In this document: piece after piece, positions 26,604-36,005 of the stretch
Position numbering within the stretch: the stretch's first letter is position 1
Layout of the letters: each line of letters begins with the position of its first letter
Assembly: GCF_902809845.1 (NCBI RefSeq)
Contig: NZ_CADDWI010000013.1
Coordinates: 62,001-126,000 of the forward strand
Source: Chelativorans sp. Marseille-P2723
Lineage (GTDB): Bacteria > Pseudomonadota > Alphaproteobacteria > Rhizobiales > Rhizobiaceae
Direction of reading: 5' to 3'
DNA length: 64,000 bases
Position numbers and translations under genes: made by a program
The notes under the pieces: generated by a model
Told to the model about the DNA's origin: nothing
The model's database searches: none
What the model saw: the letters and a program-made list of their open reading frames with translations, nothing else

Positions 26604-27371
26604 TCAGCCCGGCAGCACAGGGCCGGCCATCCGTCCGCCATCAACCTGATAGGCCGCGCCCGTGACGAAGGAAGCTTCATCTGAGCAGAGCCACACGATA
26701 ACCTGGGCAATTTCTTCAGCAGGCGCTATCCGGCCCATTGGAGTGCCCGCGAGGATTCCACTGAAATCTCCCTTATAGAGGCGGTCGCTCATCGGAGTGT
26801 GAAAACCGCCGGGGCATAGGACGTTGATACGTACGTGGCGGGCTGCGTATTCAAGCGCAGCTGACTTGGTCAGCCCCACCAGCGCGTGCTTTGATGAGAC
26901 GTAAGCCGACATGAGCCCGATGCCCCGCAAGGAGCCGGTCGAGCCGACATTGACAATGGAGCCGCTGCCCTGCGCACTCATCACCTTGAGTTCGTGCTTC
27001 ATGCAGGTAAAGACGCCGGTCAGATTGATATCTATGACGCGCTGCCATTCGTCGTCCGGATAGTCAGCCACATTATGGCGCTCGCCTTCCACGCCCGCAT
27101 TGTTTACGGCACAGTCGAGCCTTCCAAATCTATCGACCACTTCGCCCACGAATGCTTCGACCGACTTGCGGTCGGTCACGTCCAGCAACTGGAAGTGGGC
27201 GCTGCCGCCGGCCGCCTTTATTTCCGCAACCGTTTCACGCCCCGCCTCCTCGTTGAGATCGCCGATCACAACGGTGTTGCCGTACTTGGCAAGATTGATC
27301 GTTGTTGCGCGGCCGAGACCGGAAGCGCCGCCGGTTACAAGGCAAACCTTTTGGGTATCAAAGCGAGGCAT
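26604..27371 (-). CDS. Short-chain dehydrogenase/reductase, first gene of operon
   Basis: 255-residue classical SDR with all key elements: TGGASGLG, NNAGVEG, the Ser in NVGSTGS and YVSSK. It resembles cyclopentanol/3-oxoacyl-type dehydrogenases in length and layout, probably acting on a hydroxyl of the transported substrate. The ATG at 27371 (MPRFDTQK) fits the family; a TTG 48 bp earlier adds a basic extension and is less likely. It leads the operon SDR-dctQ-dctM-dctP-SDR-SDR. Confidence 0.85.
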   Translation of the reverse strand: MPRFDTQKVCLVTGGASGLGRATTINLAKYGNTVVIGDLNEEAGRETVAEIKAAGGSAHFQLLDVTDRKSVEAFVGEVVDRFGRLDCAVNNAGVEGERHNVADYPDDEWQRVIDINLTGVFTCMKHELKVMSAQGSGSIVNVGSTGSLRGIGLMSAYVSSKHALVGLTKSAALEYAARHVRINVLCPGGFHTPMSDRLYKGDFSGILAGTPMGRIAPAEEIAQVIVWLCSDEASFVTGAAYQVDGGRMAGPVLPG

Positions 27372-27602
27372 TATACGCTTGCCATGCTTTGGCCGTAGAG
27401 AGGCCGGACCCGCGCGCAATCTGTGAAGAGTGCAGTCAACCTTTTCATTCCGCCTCCTTCATTGAGCTTCTATGGCCTGATCCAACGTGCATTCATTTAT
27501 TGGGCCAGCAAAGGGGCACTGCCCTTCATTGGGCGAATATTGCGGTTGAAATCGCAACGACCGCATACAAGCACGATGCTTGGCAGTGCGAAGCTGGTAC
27601 TA

Positions 27603-28622
27603 TTAAGTCTCCAGAAGAGCGGCGGCTCGGGAGGCAAGAATACCGGCAAGGCGCCCGACACTTTGCGCGTTCGAAGCGGCAGCATTGCCCGACCGGGCGC
27701 GAGCGGCGATTCCCTCGAAGATGATTGCGTTGCGGAAGAGTGCGAAGGCGAGGTGGAACGGAGTCAGCCGGCCCGAATCGCCCGCGATTTTGTAATACTC
27801 CTGGCAAAATTCCTGTTGGCTCGGCAGGCTTAGAGAAGCTGTGTCCACGTCGAGGAGCCCGCCATATTCCGACGAGCCCATATGCCAGGTGAAGGAACAA
27901 AGATGCGCAAGATCGGCTAACGGCTCGCCAAGCGTAGCCAGTTCCCAGTCCAGCACCGCGACGACGCGCGGCTCTGTCGGGTGGAACATCAGGTTGCCGA
28001 TCCGAAAATCGCCATGGGCAATGGCCGGCCGCCGGCTCTCCGGCGGCGTGTTGCGTGAGAGCCAGTCCGCGACGAGATCAATGTCACGGTTCGGCTCGAT
28101 TGCGGACAGCTCCCACTGCTTATACCATCGAGCGATTTGACGGGAGAAATAGCCACCGCTCCGTCCGAAATCAGAAAGGCCGACTGCCGCTACATCCACC
28201 TCATGGAGACGAGCGAGCGTGTCAGCGGCAGACCGGTACATGGACCGGCGCTGGTCTGACGGCACACCCGGCAACGAGCAATCGTGGAAAACCCTGCCCT
28301 CCACATACTCCATAACATAGAATGCAGTTCCGATGACATCCGGCTCCATGTGCAGCAGCAGGACCTCCGGCACGGGTACGCCGCTTCCCTGCAAAGCCTT
28401 TTGCACTCGATATTCCCGATCCACGGCATGAGCCGACGGGAGCAAATCGCCATCCGGCCGCTTGCGCAGCACAAGCTTGCGTTCACCAAAGTCGAGGAGG
28501 AATGTGGGGTTCGACTGCCCTCCCGTCATCGGTTCGATGCGGAGAGCCTCCCCTAGCCCTTCAATGCGATCGGCAAGAAAGCTTTTTAACGGTTCGGGAT
28601 CCAGGCGAGGAAGGGTGGACAT
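27603..28622 (-). CDS. Phosphotransferase family protein (APH fold, ACAD10/11 kinase or LvaA-like)
   Basis: 339-residue aminoglycoside-phosphotransferase-fold kinase. It has SNPTFLLDFGERKLVLRKRP with the nucleotide lysine, the catalytic loop HGDFRIGNLMF (Brenner motif with Asp and Asn) and the metal motif DWELATLGEPLADLA. Relatives include the N-terminal kinase of human ACAD10/11 and LvaA of Pseudomonas levulinate catabolism, which phosphorylate 4-hydroxyacyl-CoA. The start MSTLPRLD at 28622 gives the usual length; upstream in-frame starts would overlap the divergent promoter region. No adjacent LvaB-like partner is seen. An ACAD10/11-like gene lies 8.5 kb away at 37100. Confidence 0.82.
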   Translation of the reverse strand: MSTLPRLDPEPLKSFLADRIEGLGEALRIEPMTGGQSNPTFLLDFGERKLVLRKRPDGDLLPSAHAVDREYRVQKALQGSGVPVPEVLLLHMEPDVIGTAFYVMEYVEGRVFHDCSLPGVPSDQRRSMYRSAADTLARLHEVDVAAVGLSDFGRSGGYFSRQIARWYKQWELSAIEPNRDIDLVADWLSRNTPPESRRPAIAHGDFRIGNLMFHPTEPRVVAVLDWELATLGEPLADLAHLCSFTWHMGSSEYGGLLDVDTASLSLPSQQEFCQEYYKIAGDSGRLTPFHLAFALFRNAIIFEGIAARARSGNAAASNAQSVGRLAGILASRAAALLET

Positions 28623-28926
28623 GCTATGCAAAAACCCGCTTGCTAACTCAAAACCGGTTTGAATACGTTGCTCAAATCTTAGCAAGAATTCCTTCGTTGC
28701 AACGGATGTCCGTCCAAAGCCGGCTATAAACGCGTATGCAATAAGGACGTTTCCCGCACCTTTGAAACGGTGATTGGCTACCGGCCGCGCGTTGATCAAG
28801 GTAGGTGTTGGGCATGAGGATATCGCGCCAGAATTCACCGAAGGTAAGACTGGACCATTGTCGGCGTGCAGTCGCCATTTCGGTCGCGCGCCTCCTGTTT
28901 CCACAAACCTCGATCAACTGAGAGAC
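28623..28926. promoter_or_regulatory. Divergent promoter region of kinase and GMC oxidoreductase genes
   Basis: 304 bp between two divergent starts. Near the kinase start it holds AAACCGGTTT (28651-28660), a perfect 10-bp palindrome within AAAAC-cg-GTTTG. That would fit a PsrA-type site with a 2-base spacer, but not the N4 form seen elsewhere. Confidence 0.35.
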
Positions 28927-30552
28927 ATGGCTGCTTCTGCTGTCGAAAGCTGGGACTATATCGTTGTCGGTGCCGGATCATCCGGCTCTGTGATTGCCGC
29001 TCGCTTATCCGAGTCGGGGCGCTTTCGGGTCCTGCTCCTGGAAGCCGGTGGACCCGACCGCCTGTTCTGGATGCGCGCGCCGCTAGGGACCGGTCAAATG
29101 CTGCGCCGGACGGACGTTATATGGCAGTACGAGACGGAGCCTGTCCCAGAGCTGCGCAACCGCAGGCTCCGCTGGCCAAGGGGCAAGACGCTGGGCGGTT
29201 CGAGCTCCGTCAACGGAACGCTCTTCGTCAGGGGCGACCACTGGCACTACGACGACTGGGCGGCACGAGGCGCAACGGGGTGGAGCTTCGAAGATGTATT
29301 GCCATACTTCAAGAAGCTGGAATCCTTCAAAGGCGGCGATCCTCGCTGGCGGGGAATGGATGGGCCCATTCAGGTCGAACGACTGAATGCCCGCATTCCC
29401 GTTACTGACGCTTTTATTCGTGCATGTGTGGAAAGCGGGCTTCCGCAGAACGACGACTATAACGCGGGCGATTGTTACGGCGCCAGCTATCTTCAGTACA
29501 ACACGAAGTTCGGACGCCGGCAGAGCGCGGCGGTTAGCTATCTGAAGCCAGCTCGCAACCGCTCCAACCTGAAGGTGATAACCGGTGCCCTTGTATCCCG
29601 TATCGATCTTTCCGGGAATCGCGCAGAGGGCGTGACCTATTCCGTTGACGGAATGTCCCATTCGGTTCGTGCCAAGCGCGAGGTGATTGTATCCGCAGGA
29701 GCCATAGCCAGCCCTCAACTGCTCGAACTGTCGGGTATCGGCAATCCCGAGATCCTGCAGCGTCACGGTATTACCCCTCGTATTTCTCTTAAGGGCGTGG
29801 GCGAGAATCTGATCGATCACTTGCAGACACGCGTGAGCTTTAAGGCCCGGAAAACCAGAGGGCTGAACGAGATCGTCAGCAAGCCCTGGTTCAAATATTG
29901 GGTCGGAATGCAGTTTCTCTTCTTCGGCCGGGGGCTCATGACCACGCCCCTTGCCACTGCCCAGGCTCTTGCTCGGACACGCCCCGGCGACGGGCGGCCT
30001 GACGTCAAGCTGCAACTGCATCATTTCAGCGGCAAGGACCGCATGGCTTATTCAAAGGATCTCGGCATTGATCCGCATCCCGGGCTTACGATTGGTGTGG
30101 TGCAGCTTTCCCCGGAATCGCGAGGTTCGCTCCACATCGCAAGTCCGGATCACCAGCAACCGCCAGCGATCATGCCGAACCAGCTTTCCCACCCCGAGGA
30201 TGTCCGGGTGCTCACATATGGTCTGAAGCTCGCACGCCGGGTGGCGGCGCAACCGGCATTGTCCGACTTCATTGTGGGAGAACTTCGGCCCGGACCCGGC
30301 GCCGTAACGGACGACGATCTTCTCGAATACATCCGCGATAGCGGACAGACCTCCTATCATCCGATTGGCACCTGCCGGATGGGAGTTGACGGCATGGCAG
30401 TCGTCGACCCGCAACTGCGGGTTCATGGTATTGAGCGCCTTCGCGTTGCCGACGCGTCAATCATGCCGACCATGCCTGCCTCGAATACCAATGCGACAGC
30501 TCTCATGATCGGAGAAAAGGCCGCCGACATGATCCTCGCTGCCGCAAGCTAA
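28927..30552 (+). CDS. GMC-family FAD-dependent alcohol oxidoreductase
   Basis: 541 residues. The FAD motif VVGAGSSGSVIAARLSE is at about 12-28, the GMC signature WPRGKTLGGSSSVNG near 85-100, the second signature GAIASPQLLELSGIG near 250, and the catalytic His is in TSYHPIGTCRMG. It oxidises a primary or secondary alcohol with FAD; choline dehydrogenase and alkyl/terpene alcohol dehydrogenases belong here. The ATG at 28927 (MAASAVESWDY) sits 10 residues before the FAD motif as usual. It is probably cytoplasmic, since no signal peptide is seen, and is followed after 16 bp by the EthD-like gene. Confidence 0.88.
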   Translation: MAASAVESWDYIVVGAGSSGSVIAARLSESGRFRVLLLEAGGPDRLFWMRAPLGTGQMLRRTDVIWQYETEPVPELRNRRLRWPRGKTLGGSSSVNGTLFVRGDHWHYDDWAARGATGWSFEDVLPYFKKLESFKGGDPRWRGMDGPIQVERLNARIPVTDAFIRACVESGLPQNDDYNAGDCYGASYLQYNTKFGRRQSAAVSYLKPARNRSNLKVITGALVSRIDLSGNRAEGVTYSVDGMSHSVRAKREVIVSAGAIASPQLLELSGIGNPEILQRHGITPRISLKGVGENLIDHLQTRVSFKARKTRGLNEIVSKPWFKYWVGMQFLFFGRGLMTTPLATAQALARTRPGDGRPDVKLQLHHFSGKDRMAYSKDLGIDPHPGLTIGVVQLSPESRGSLHIASPDHQQPPAIMPNQLSHPEDVRVLTYGLKLARRVAAQPALSDFIVGELRPGPGAVTDDDLLEYIRDSGQTSYHPIGTCRMGVDGMAVVDPQLRVHGIERLRVADASIMPTMPASNTNATALMIGEKAADMILAAAS

Positions 30553-30568
30553 GTATCGGGAGGAGGCG

Positions 30569-30892
30569 ATGGAACGGCATCTGATGGTGGTGATGACGAA
30601 TCCGGTCGAGGGGCGCGAGGAAGAATATAATGAGTGGTATGATAACCAGCATCTCGCCGACGTGCTAAAAATCCCCGGGATTGTGAGTGCGGAACGCTTC
30701 GAGCTGAGCGCCTCGCAGCGTTCGGACCCGCCCTACCCATTCAGCTACCTCGCCCTTTACTGGATCGAGACCGATGACCTTGCCCGCGTGGTCGGCGAGC
30801 TGAAGAACCGCTCCGGCACGTCGCTCATGCCGCTGTCAGAGGCCATGGCCGCAGATAGGTCAGTCTACCTGTTCAAGCCACGGACGCGATAG
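30569..30892 (+). CDS. Small EthD-like (dimeric alpha/beta barrel) protein
   Basis: 107 residues. VVMTNPVEGREEEYNEWYDNQHLADVLKIPGIVSAERFEL is typical of EthD/DUF4286-type ferredoxin-like barrels: an NP-x-G-x-E-x-E-Y-x2-W-Y-x3-H-x2-D pattern. Such proteins occur beside oxidoreductases in catabolic clusters and may process or bind a small ketone or lactone, but no reaction is established. Start at 30569 with GGGAGGAG upstream. It is cotranscribed with the GMC gene. Its stop lies in a hairpin shared with the convergent ABC gene. Confidence 0.7.
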   Translation: MERHLMVVMTNPVEGREEEYNEWYDNQHLADVLKIPGIVSAERFELSASQRSDPPYPFSYLALYWIETDDLARVVGELKNRSGTSLMPLSEAMAADRSVYLFKPRTR

Positions 30893-30907
30893 AAGCTTTT
30901 CTATCGC
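30886..30907. terminator. Hairpin spanning two convergent stop codons
   Basis: GCGATAGAA (30886-30894) pairs perfectly with TTCTATCGC (30899-30907), loop of four. The TAG stops of the rightward EthD-like gene and the leftward ABC ATPase gene both lie in the arms. No T-run follows; it may act as a compact bidirectional end. Confidence 0.4.
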
Positions 30908-32112
30908 CGGTAGATGCGGGCCCACTGTGCAGGGATGGACAAGCGCAAATTTTCCTTTGCATCCAGAAGCGGGTCACCGCTGGAAAACTGAATGAGGACA
31001 TCGCCCCAGCCCGCGACGCAAGCCACGACGCGACGGCTCGCACCCATGAAGATGTTCGACGCTCGCTCCACCGGCCACTGATTTTCGCCCGCCACCTCAT
31101 CCGCCTGAACAAGCTGGCACTTCTCGGGACGCACGATAACGCTCACCATGTCACCGAGGGACAGCCCCTCCTCACCCGGCACGCCCACTATCATTCCAGC
31201 CTCGGTAGAGACGCCTACCCTTTTGTCGGCGATAGAGGCCACTTGTCCTTCGATCTCGTTCGTCGCGCCAATGAACTTGGCAACATACCGGTTCGATGGA
31301 GTCTCGTAGATTTCCTCTGCGGTCCCAAGCTGGGCTATCTTGCCGCTATCTAAAACGGCGATGCGGTCGGCCATTTCCATGGCTTCTTCCTGATCATGCG
31401 TAACATAGATGGCGGCGAAGCCGATCTCCTGCTGCATGCGGCGGATCTCGTAGCGAAGCTGTTCTCTTACCTTTGCATCGACATTTGATAGCGGCTCGTC
31501 GAAGAGCAGAAGACCATTGCTCGTCACCAGCGCGCGCGCTAGGGCCACGCGCTGCTGCTGCCCGCCGGAGAGCTGGCCAGGATATTGGTTGGCAAGTTCC
31601 CCAACACCAACGGTCCTCAGCACCTCGGTGACGCGCTGGTGAATCTGCGTTCGGGACACGCGCTTGATCCGCAGCGGATAAGCAACATTCGCAAACACCT
31701 TCATGTGCGGCCACAAGGCGTAGGATTGAAACACCATACCAAGCTTCCGCTTGTCCGGTGAGGTATCCAAACCATGTTTGGAAACATAGTGCGGCTTGCC
31801 GTGAATCGTGATCTCACCAGCATCCGGCGATTCAAGGCCCGCGATGCAGCGCAGCAGCGTAGTCTTGCCGCAACCTGAAGGGCCGAGCAGAACTACAAAC
31901 TCGCCCTGCTCCACAACGAGATCTATGCCATCGACTGCAGGCACGTTCGTGCCGTCGCGGCGCTTGAAGTACTTCCGGATACCACGCATGGCAACCGCCG
32001 GCTCGCGCACAACCCGCCCCCCCTCGGAAGACGAACTCTTGTTGTTCACCTCGATATCCGAAACATTCATAAGGCGGTCTCTTGAGGTTCCTTCAGAGGT
32101 TGCAGCGTTCAT
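30901..32112 (-). CDS. ABC transporter ATP-binding protein (spermidine/ferric type)
   Basis: 403-residue ATPase. It has Walker A GPSGCGKTTL, the signature LSGGQQQR, Walker B LLLFDEPLSNVD, the switch His in VTHDQEEAM and a C-terminal regulatory TOBE-type region (about 290-403). It energises import by the permease and receptor encoded upstream in the operon. The start at 32112 overlaps the permease stop as ATGA, which settles the N-terminus; Met15 is a weaker alternative. The family includes iron, polyamine, phosphonate and thiamine importers. Confidence 0.9.
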   Translation of the reverse strand: MNAATSEGTSRDRLMNVSDIEVNNKSSSSEGGRVVREPAVAMRGIRKYFKRRDGTNVPAVDGIDLVVEQGEFVVLLGPSGCGKTTLLRCIAGLESPDAGEITIHGKPHYVSKHGLDTSPDKRKLGMVFQSYALWPHMKVFANVAYPLRIKRVSRTQIHQRVTEVLRTVGVGELANQYPGQLSGGQQQRVALARALVTSNGLLLFDEPLSNVDAKVREQLRYEIRRMQQEIGFAAIYVTHDQEEAMEMADRIAVLDSGKIAQLGTAEEIYETPSNRYVAKFIGATNEIEGQVASIADKRVGVSTEAGMIVGVPGEEGLSLGDMVSVIVRPEKCQLVQADEVAGENQWPVERASNIFMGASRRVVACVAGWGDVLIQFSSGDPLLDAKENLRLSIPAQWARIYRR

Positions 32113-33923
32113 GACCGTTGCGCCTGCGCCCGACGCGTTCTTGCGATCACCATTCCATCGCCGATCCAGCGCTCGAAAAGATGGGCAGCCGACAGAACCA
32201 CTACGTTTATCGCCGTTAGAACGAGGGCAAGCGAAGCAAGAACCGGGAACCCCCCGGTCTGGAAAATTTGCAGGATCTGAAAGCCGATCACGGGAACGCG
32301 CGTACCCGACAGCATGATCGAAGCGTTGAGTTCGCCGGTCATCCACACGAAGAGCAAGCCCCAACCGGCAATCAGGCCGGGAATCATCAGCGGCAAGCTG
32401 ATGAACAGGAATGTTCTCCCCCCGCCCGCACCGGAGACCCACGAAGCTTCGCTGAGCTGCTTGTCGATCTGTGAGGCCGCAGCATCGGCGGAAATCGTCG
32501 CCTGGGGCAGGAAGAGCACAATATAGCATAACAGCAGGATGGCGAATGTATTGCCGAGATTGAACGGCGGGCCGGCGAAGGCCAGTATAAACCCGAGGCC
32601 AATAACGATGGCAGAAAGCGCGGAAGGAAGCTTAATTATTGCATCCAGGAATTGCGCCCAGCGCGACCCCGAATTGCGCAGGTAGAGCGAGAAAATCGCC
32701 GCTATGAGGATCGCGGCTGTCGCCCCGATCACCGAAAGACGAAGACTATTGGATAACGAACGCATGGCGGCGCGGTTATCCAGTGTCCCTGCCCACAAGT
32801 TCGACAGTTCCAACAATCCCCAACTGATGTTCGGGGTCCAATATCCGTTGAGAGCAACCAGCGTCAGCGCGACCAGGGGCAGGATGAATGTTAAAAGGAC
32901 ATAAAGCATCAGCGCTGCTTGCGCCCAAACCCGGAATTTGCCCAGGCGTACAATTGCCCCCCGCTGCCCCTTGCCGCCGATGGACGCATGACGGTTGGCG
33001 CGCAGGATCCGGCCCTGGAAGAACCAAGCGGTACCGAGCACGGCTATCAGAAATACGCTGAGTCCGATCGCGACGGGGATGTCAGACGGATAGGTGAAAG
33101 TGACGAGCCTCACAATTTCAACGGCAAGAACGTTCACGCCGAGCTCGGTACCGATGACCACCGGTACGGAGAAGAAGGAGAAGCCGAACCAGATGATATA
33201 GAGCGCAGCAGCCCCAAGGCTCGGCCGCAGGACAGGAATGGTGACATGCCGCACTGTTTGTAAAAGCGAGGCTCCGCTGATGCGCGCGGCTTCTTCCATA
33301 CTCGGGTCGCTGCTGCGCAAACCCGTCGAGATCATCAGGAACGCGAACGGGATCATATAAGCGGTGTAAAGCAGTATCATCCCGGTCCAGCTATAGATAT
33401 TGAGCGGACCGGACGTCACGGTCACGCCGAACCAGCCGAAGATGCCCCTCAAAAGTGCGTTGAGGAACCCGGCTTGCGGAGCGAGCAGGAACACCCATCC
33501 GATTGCCCCGGCTATGGGCAGAAGGATCATCGAGAACATCGGCAGCAGACCAGCCAGCCAGCTGATCCGCGCGTCCGTGCGCTCCATAAGCCACGCAAAG
33601 AAGGCCCCTATGCAAAGGGACAGGACCATACTGACGAGTACGATTATAAAGGTGTTGAATAAAACCTCGCCCAGGCCCTGATAGGCAAACACCCGCTTAA
33701 AAAGCTCATTGTCAAAGCGGCCGCCAGTGAAAAAAAGCCGCAACGCAATCCGGGTAACCAGATACAGGACAACACCAGCGCATATTGTCCCTAAAGCTCC
33801 GCTCAGGATGCCGAACCAGCCACCGCGGAAAGCCCGCATGGCGGCAACCCGCTGCCTGAAACCTGCCGATGAAGCCGCCGGAGGCGCCGCGGATGAAGCA
33901 GTGCGCAGAATGGTGGAGTTCAC
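32109..33923 (-). CDS. ABC transporter permease, two fused membrane modules (FbpB type)
   Basis: 604 residues with about 12 hydrophobic segments, built from two halves that each carry an EAA loop. The first is EAARISGASLLQTVRHVTIP near residue 215, the second EASWVSGAGGGRTFLFISLP near 500, where the canonical EAA is partly relaxed. One polypeptide thus supplies both membrane halves. It is coupled to the ATPase by a 4-base overlap and lies 78 bp after the receptor gene, with a terminator-like hairpin between. Confidence 0.9.
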   Translation of the reverse strand: MNSTILRTASSAAPPAASSAGFRQRVAAMRAFRGGWFGILSGALGTICAGVVLYLVTRIALRLFFTGGRFDNELFKRVFAYQGLGEVLFNTFIIVLVSMVLSLCIGAFFAWLMERTDARISWLAGLLPMFSMILLPIAGAIGWVFLLAPQAGFLNALLRGIFGWFGVTVTSGPLNIYSWTGMILLYTAYMIPFAFLMISTGLRSSDPSMEEAARISGASLLQTVRHVTIPVLRPSLGAAALYIIWFGFSFFSVPVVIGTELGVNVLAVEIVRLVTFTYPSDIPVAIGLSVFLIAVLGTAWFFQGRILRANRHASIGGKGQRGAIVRLGKFRVWAQAALMLYVLLTFILPLVALTLVALNGYWTPNISWGLLELSNLWAGTLDNRAAMRSLSNSLRLSVIGATAAILIAAIFSLYLRNSGSRWAQFLDAIIKLPSALSAIVIGLGFILAFAGPPFNLGNTFAILLLCYIVLFLPQATISADAAASQIDKQLSEASWVSGAGGGRTFLFISLPLMIPGLIAGWGLLFVWMTGELNASIMLSGTRVPVIGFQILQIFQTGGFPVLASLALVLTAINVVVLSAAHLFERWIGDGMVIARTRRAQAQRS

Positions 33924-33956
33924 TGGATAGCCATCGCCGGTGAAATCAAAAGGCGG

Positions 33957-33991
33957 AAGTTCCGCGCAAAGTGCCTTCTTGCGCGGAACTT
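33957..33991 (-). terminator. Strong hairpin after the ABC receptor gene
   Basis: AAGTTCCGCGCAA (33957-33969) and TTGCGCGGAACTT (33979-33991) form a perfect 13-bp stem with a 9-base loop, 10 bp after the receptor stop. CCTTTTGATTT follows on the minus strand. Probably a partial terminator or 3'-stabilising stem that raises receptor over permease level. Confidence 0.65.
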
Positions 33992-34001
33992 CGATTGGGG
34001 T

Positions 34002-35024
34002 CTACTTGCGGCCCAGCAACTGCAGTATCTTGTCCTGGCGGTCGCCTGCATCCGGAGCTGCCTGCAAGACAGTTATTTCCTCGATCGTTTTCGATGGATC
34101 GAGAACCCAGATATTGTCGCCAACCGTAGCCTGCTGCTCATTACCTTCCGGCGTAAGCACATAATGCGCAAACAGCTTCGCTGCGTTCGGATGAGCGATT
34201 TTTTCAGGGTTGATAAAGCCCAGCTCCATCTGCGTACCAGTTGTAACTGGCGGCATGAATGCGACGACCGGAGCCCGTCCCGGCAAGGCGGCGATTGCCG
34301 GCCCCGAAACCGGCCCCGCAACCACGCATTCGCCGGCGGCAAGCGCTGATGCGGCAGCGGCTGCGCTTTCGAATACCTTTGGGTTGTTTGCAGCGACGCC
34401 GGAAAGCATCTCCTCGCCATACTCGGCCCGCATTCGGTCCCAAACTTCGATATAAGCCAACGCCACTTCCGGATTGGGAATGCAGACACGATCCTTGTAT
34501 TTGGGATCGGCAAGCGCCTCAAAGCTGGTGGGCACGTCGTCGCCCTGAACCAGATCGCTATTGTAGGCCATGGTCCAAGGATTGTAGGCGACCGTAGCGG
34601 TACTCTTGTTCAGGAACTCTTGGGGATAGGAGCCATCCTCAAGTGCGGGGATGCCTGCTTCCTGAATGGGTACCATCCAACCCTTCGGCACGAAATCATC
34701 CGTTACAACCTGGTCGAAGGTGGCCCCGAGAATGATATCGGCGTTAAATGAATCCGCCTCCAGCTCTGATGCGAAACGCTGCAGGAGCGTGCCGGCAGGA
34801 AGCGCCAGCGGCTGGACGGTGATGCCGTACTTCTCTTCGAAAACCTCTGCCAGGTGCTCGGTGCCGGCGACGGGGTTTGCGCTGTAGAAAACCAGCATGC
34901 CCTCAGCCTTAGCGGCTTCCACGAGTTCCGCCGGCGGTTCGCTCGCTGCTACGGAATTCGACGAGATGGCCCAGCCGAGAGCTATTGCAGCACAGGTGGC
35001 AAGATGCCGTTTGGAAATCTGCAT
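34002..35024 (-). CDS. ABC transporter substrate-binding protein (ferric/AfuA-like family)
   Basis: 340-residue periplasmic receptor. The signal peptide runs through AAIALGWAISSNSVAA (cleavage near residue 27), followed by AEGMLVFYSANPVAGTEHLAEVFEEKYGITV, the start of family 1/AfuA-type binding folds, and PWTMAYNSDLV and PNAAKLFAHYVLTPEG later. The Tyr pair that binds iron in true ferric receptors is not evident, so the ligand may be an organic anion (inference). The ATG at 35024 follows GGAGGGGAGG. First gene of the three-gene importer operon. Confidence 0.88.
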   Translation of the reverse strand: MQISKRHLATCAAIALGWAISSNSVAASEPPAELVEAAKAEGMLVFYSANPVAGTEHLAEVFEEKYGITVQPLALPAGTLLQRFASELEADSFNADIILGATFDQVVTDDFVPKGWMVPIQEAGIPALEDGSYPQEFLNKSTATVAYNPWTMAYNSDLVQGDDVPTSFEALADPKYKDRVCIPNPEVALAYIEVWDRMRAEYGEEMLSGVAANNPKVFESAAAAASALAAGECVVAGPVSGPAIAALPGRAPVVAFMPPVTTGTQMELGFINPEKIAHPNAAKLFAHYVLTPEGNEQQATVGDNIWVLDPSKTIEEITVLQAAPDAGDRQDKILQLLGRK

Positions 35025-35130
35025 ACCTCCCCTCCTTATCTTTGGTGGCGGCCGGCCAGCGCCGGCGGAGGCGAGCATGAAAGAAAGCTTTGAAAAATGA
35101 AAGCGGCCCGCAACATACCGGCTCCTATAA

Positions 35131-35144
35131 TGCATATGGATTAT
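35131..35144. promoter_or_regulatory. CATATG-centred shared motif, copy 2
   Basis: TGCATATGGATTAT, identical over 14 bases to the reverse strand of 41046-41059. It lies in the 260-bp divergent region, 107 bp from the receptor start (35024) and 141 bp from the start at 35285. Confidence 0.4.
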
Positions 35145-35284
35145 TCTCAGGGCGCAAGCGCGTCCTCGGCCGTGCATATTGTAAATGCAATCCTGGCCCC
35201 AATAGCCCGTGAGGCCTTCAACCCCCACTATAGTGAGATAGCCTGGACTATCCCGCTTTGTGCTACGTTGTACGGAGTACCCGG

Positions 35285-35809
35285 ATGGTCGATCCTTTTC
35301 ATGGCACCTGGACAATTGATACGGCCGAATCCGCCGTTTGGGACGACAATCTTGGAAAGCATGTACCGGATGAGGTCGGCGAAGAGGTCATTACCTTGCG
35401 GATCGAAGACGGTGTACAGGATTACGAAGTTCTTTATGGCGACCGACCGAAGATCCGCATCGGCTATACCGCGCCCTACGACGGGGTGGAATGGGTGCCC
35501 TACGCCGTGCGCGAAATCATCTCGTCGAGCGCCGATCCGGCAGTCGAGCTGGACGAATTCAAGCGCCGTATCAAGGCCAGCGGTGGCGTGCGAGAGCGCC
35601 GCTTCGAGGTTGGCCAGACTTACGGACTGGTACGCCTCATCTATGTCGATGAGCGGACGCACTACCGGGTCAGCCGTAATCCACTCGACGGCAAGGCCCA
35701 GCATATAATGCTGCGGCGCATGGCCGAAGACGGCGATTCCTATGTGGCTAGGGTCTTCGACGTAAACGGCATCGTGCACCGCATCCGCAAGTTCGTGCGC
35801 GTCGATTGA
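35285..35809 (+). CDS. Conserved-looking protein of unknown function
   Basis: 174-residue soluble protein with no signal peptide. I do not recognise the family. It opens MVDPFHGTWTID and has several short beta-like segments (WVPYAVREIISSS, YGLVRLIYVDERTHYRVSRNP, YVARVFDVNGIVHRIRKFVRV). This resembles a lipocalin-like or START-like binding barrel in length and pattern, though this is a guess. The start at 35285 is supported by CGGAG 8 bp upstream; a TG-type start 27 bp earlier has none. It is separated by 196 bp from the toroid protein downstream. Confidence 0.6.
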   Translation: MVDPFHGTWTIDTAESAVWDDNLGKHVPDEVGEEVITLRIEDGVQDYEVLYGDRPKIRIGYTAPYDGVEWVPYAVREIISSSADPAVELDEFKRRIKASGGVRERRFEVGQTYGLVRLIYVDERTHYRVSRNPLDGKAQHIMLRRMAEDGDSYVARVFDVNGIVHRIRKFVRVD

Positions 35810-35845
35810 TCGCTACAAAGGCCCGGCCTGAGCCGAGTGCTTCAG

Positions 35846-35859
35846 CACATATGTAATAT
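35846..35859. promoter_or_regulatory. CATATG-centred shared motif, copy 3
   Basis: CACATATGTAATAT, sharing CATATGTAATA with the copy at 42086. It lies 147 bp upstream of the start at 36006. Confidence 0.35.
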
Positions 35860-36005
35860 TGGTAACGCCGCTGCAGCAGAAAGCCGGTTGCACGTTTCGT
35901 TGCCGCTGGAAGCGCTGTTAGATCGGCTTGCAGGTTACAAGGGCAAGCCAGGGTTCCGTTACGAAACGGTCCGCTTGCGAATTTCTGTTCGGTAGAGGAG
36001 CGAAA

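Noticed and set aside
28649-28662. AAAACCGGTTTG as a full member of the six-site regulon
   Set aside because: The spacer is two bases rather than four and one arm base is off; noted only as a weak candidate.
29083-30024. A 313-codon minus-strand frame opposite the GMC oxidoreductase
   Set aside because: No recognisable domain; the GMC signatures are on the plus strand.
34002-35024. True ferric-iron receptor
   Set aside because: The paired tyrosines of iron-binding members are not evident, and the context is catabolic, so only the general family is given.
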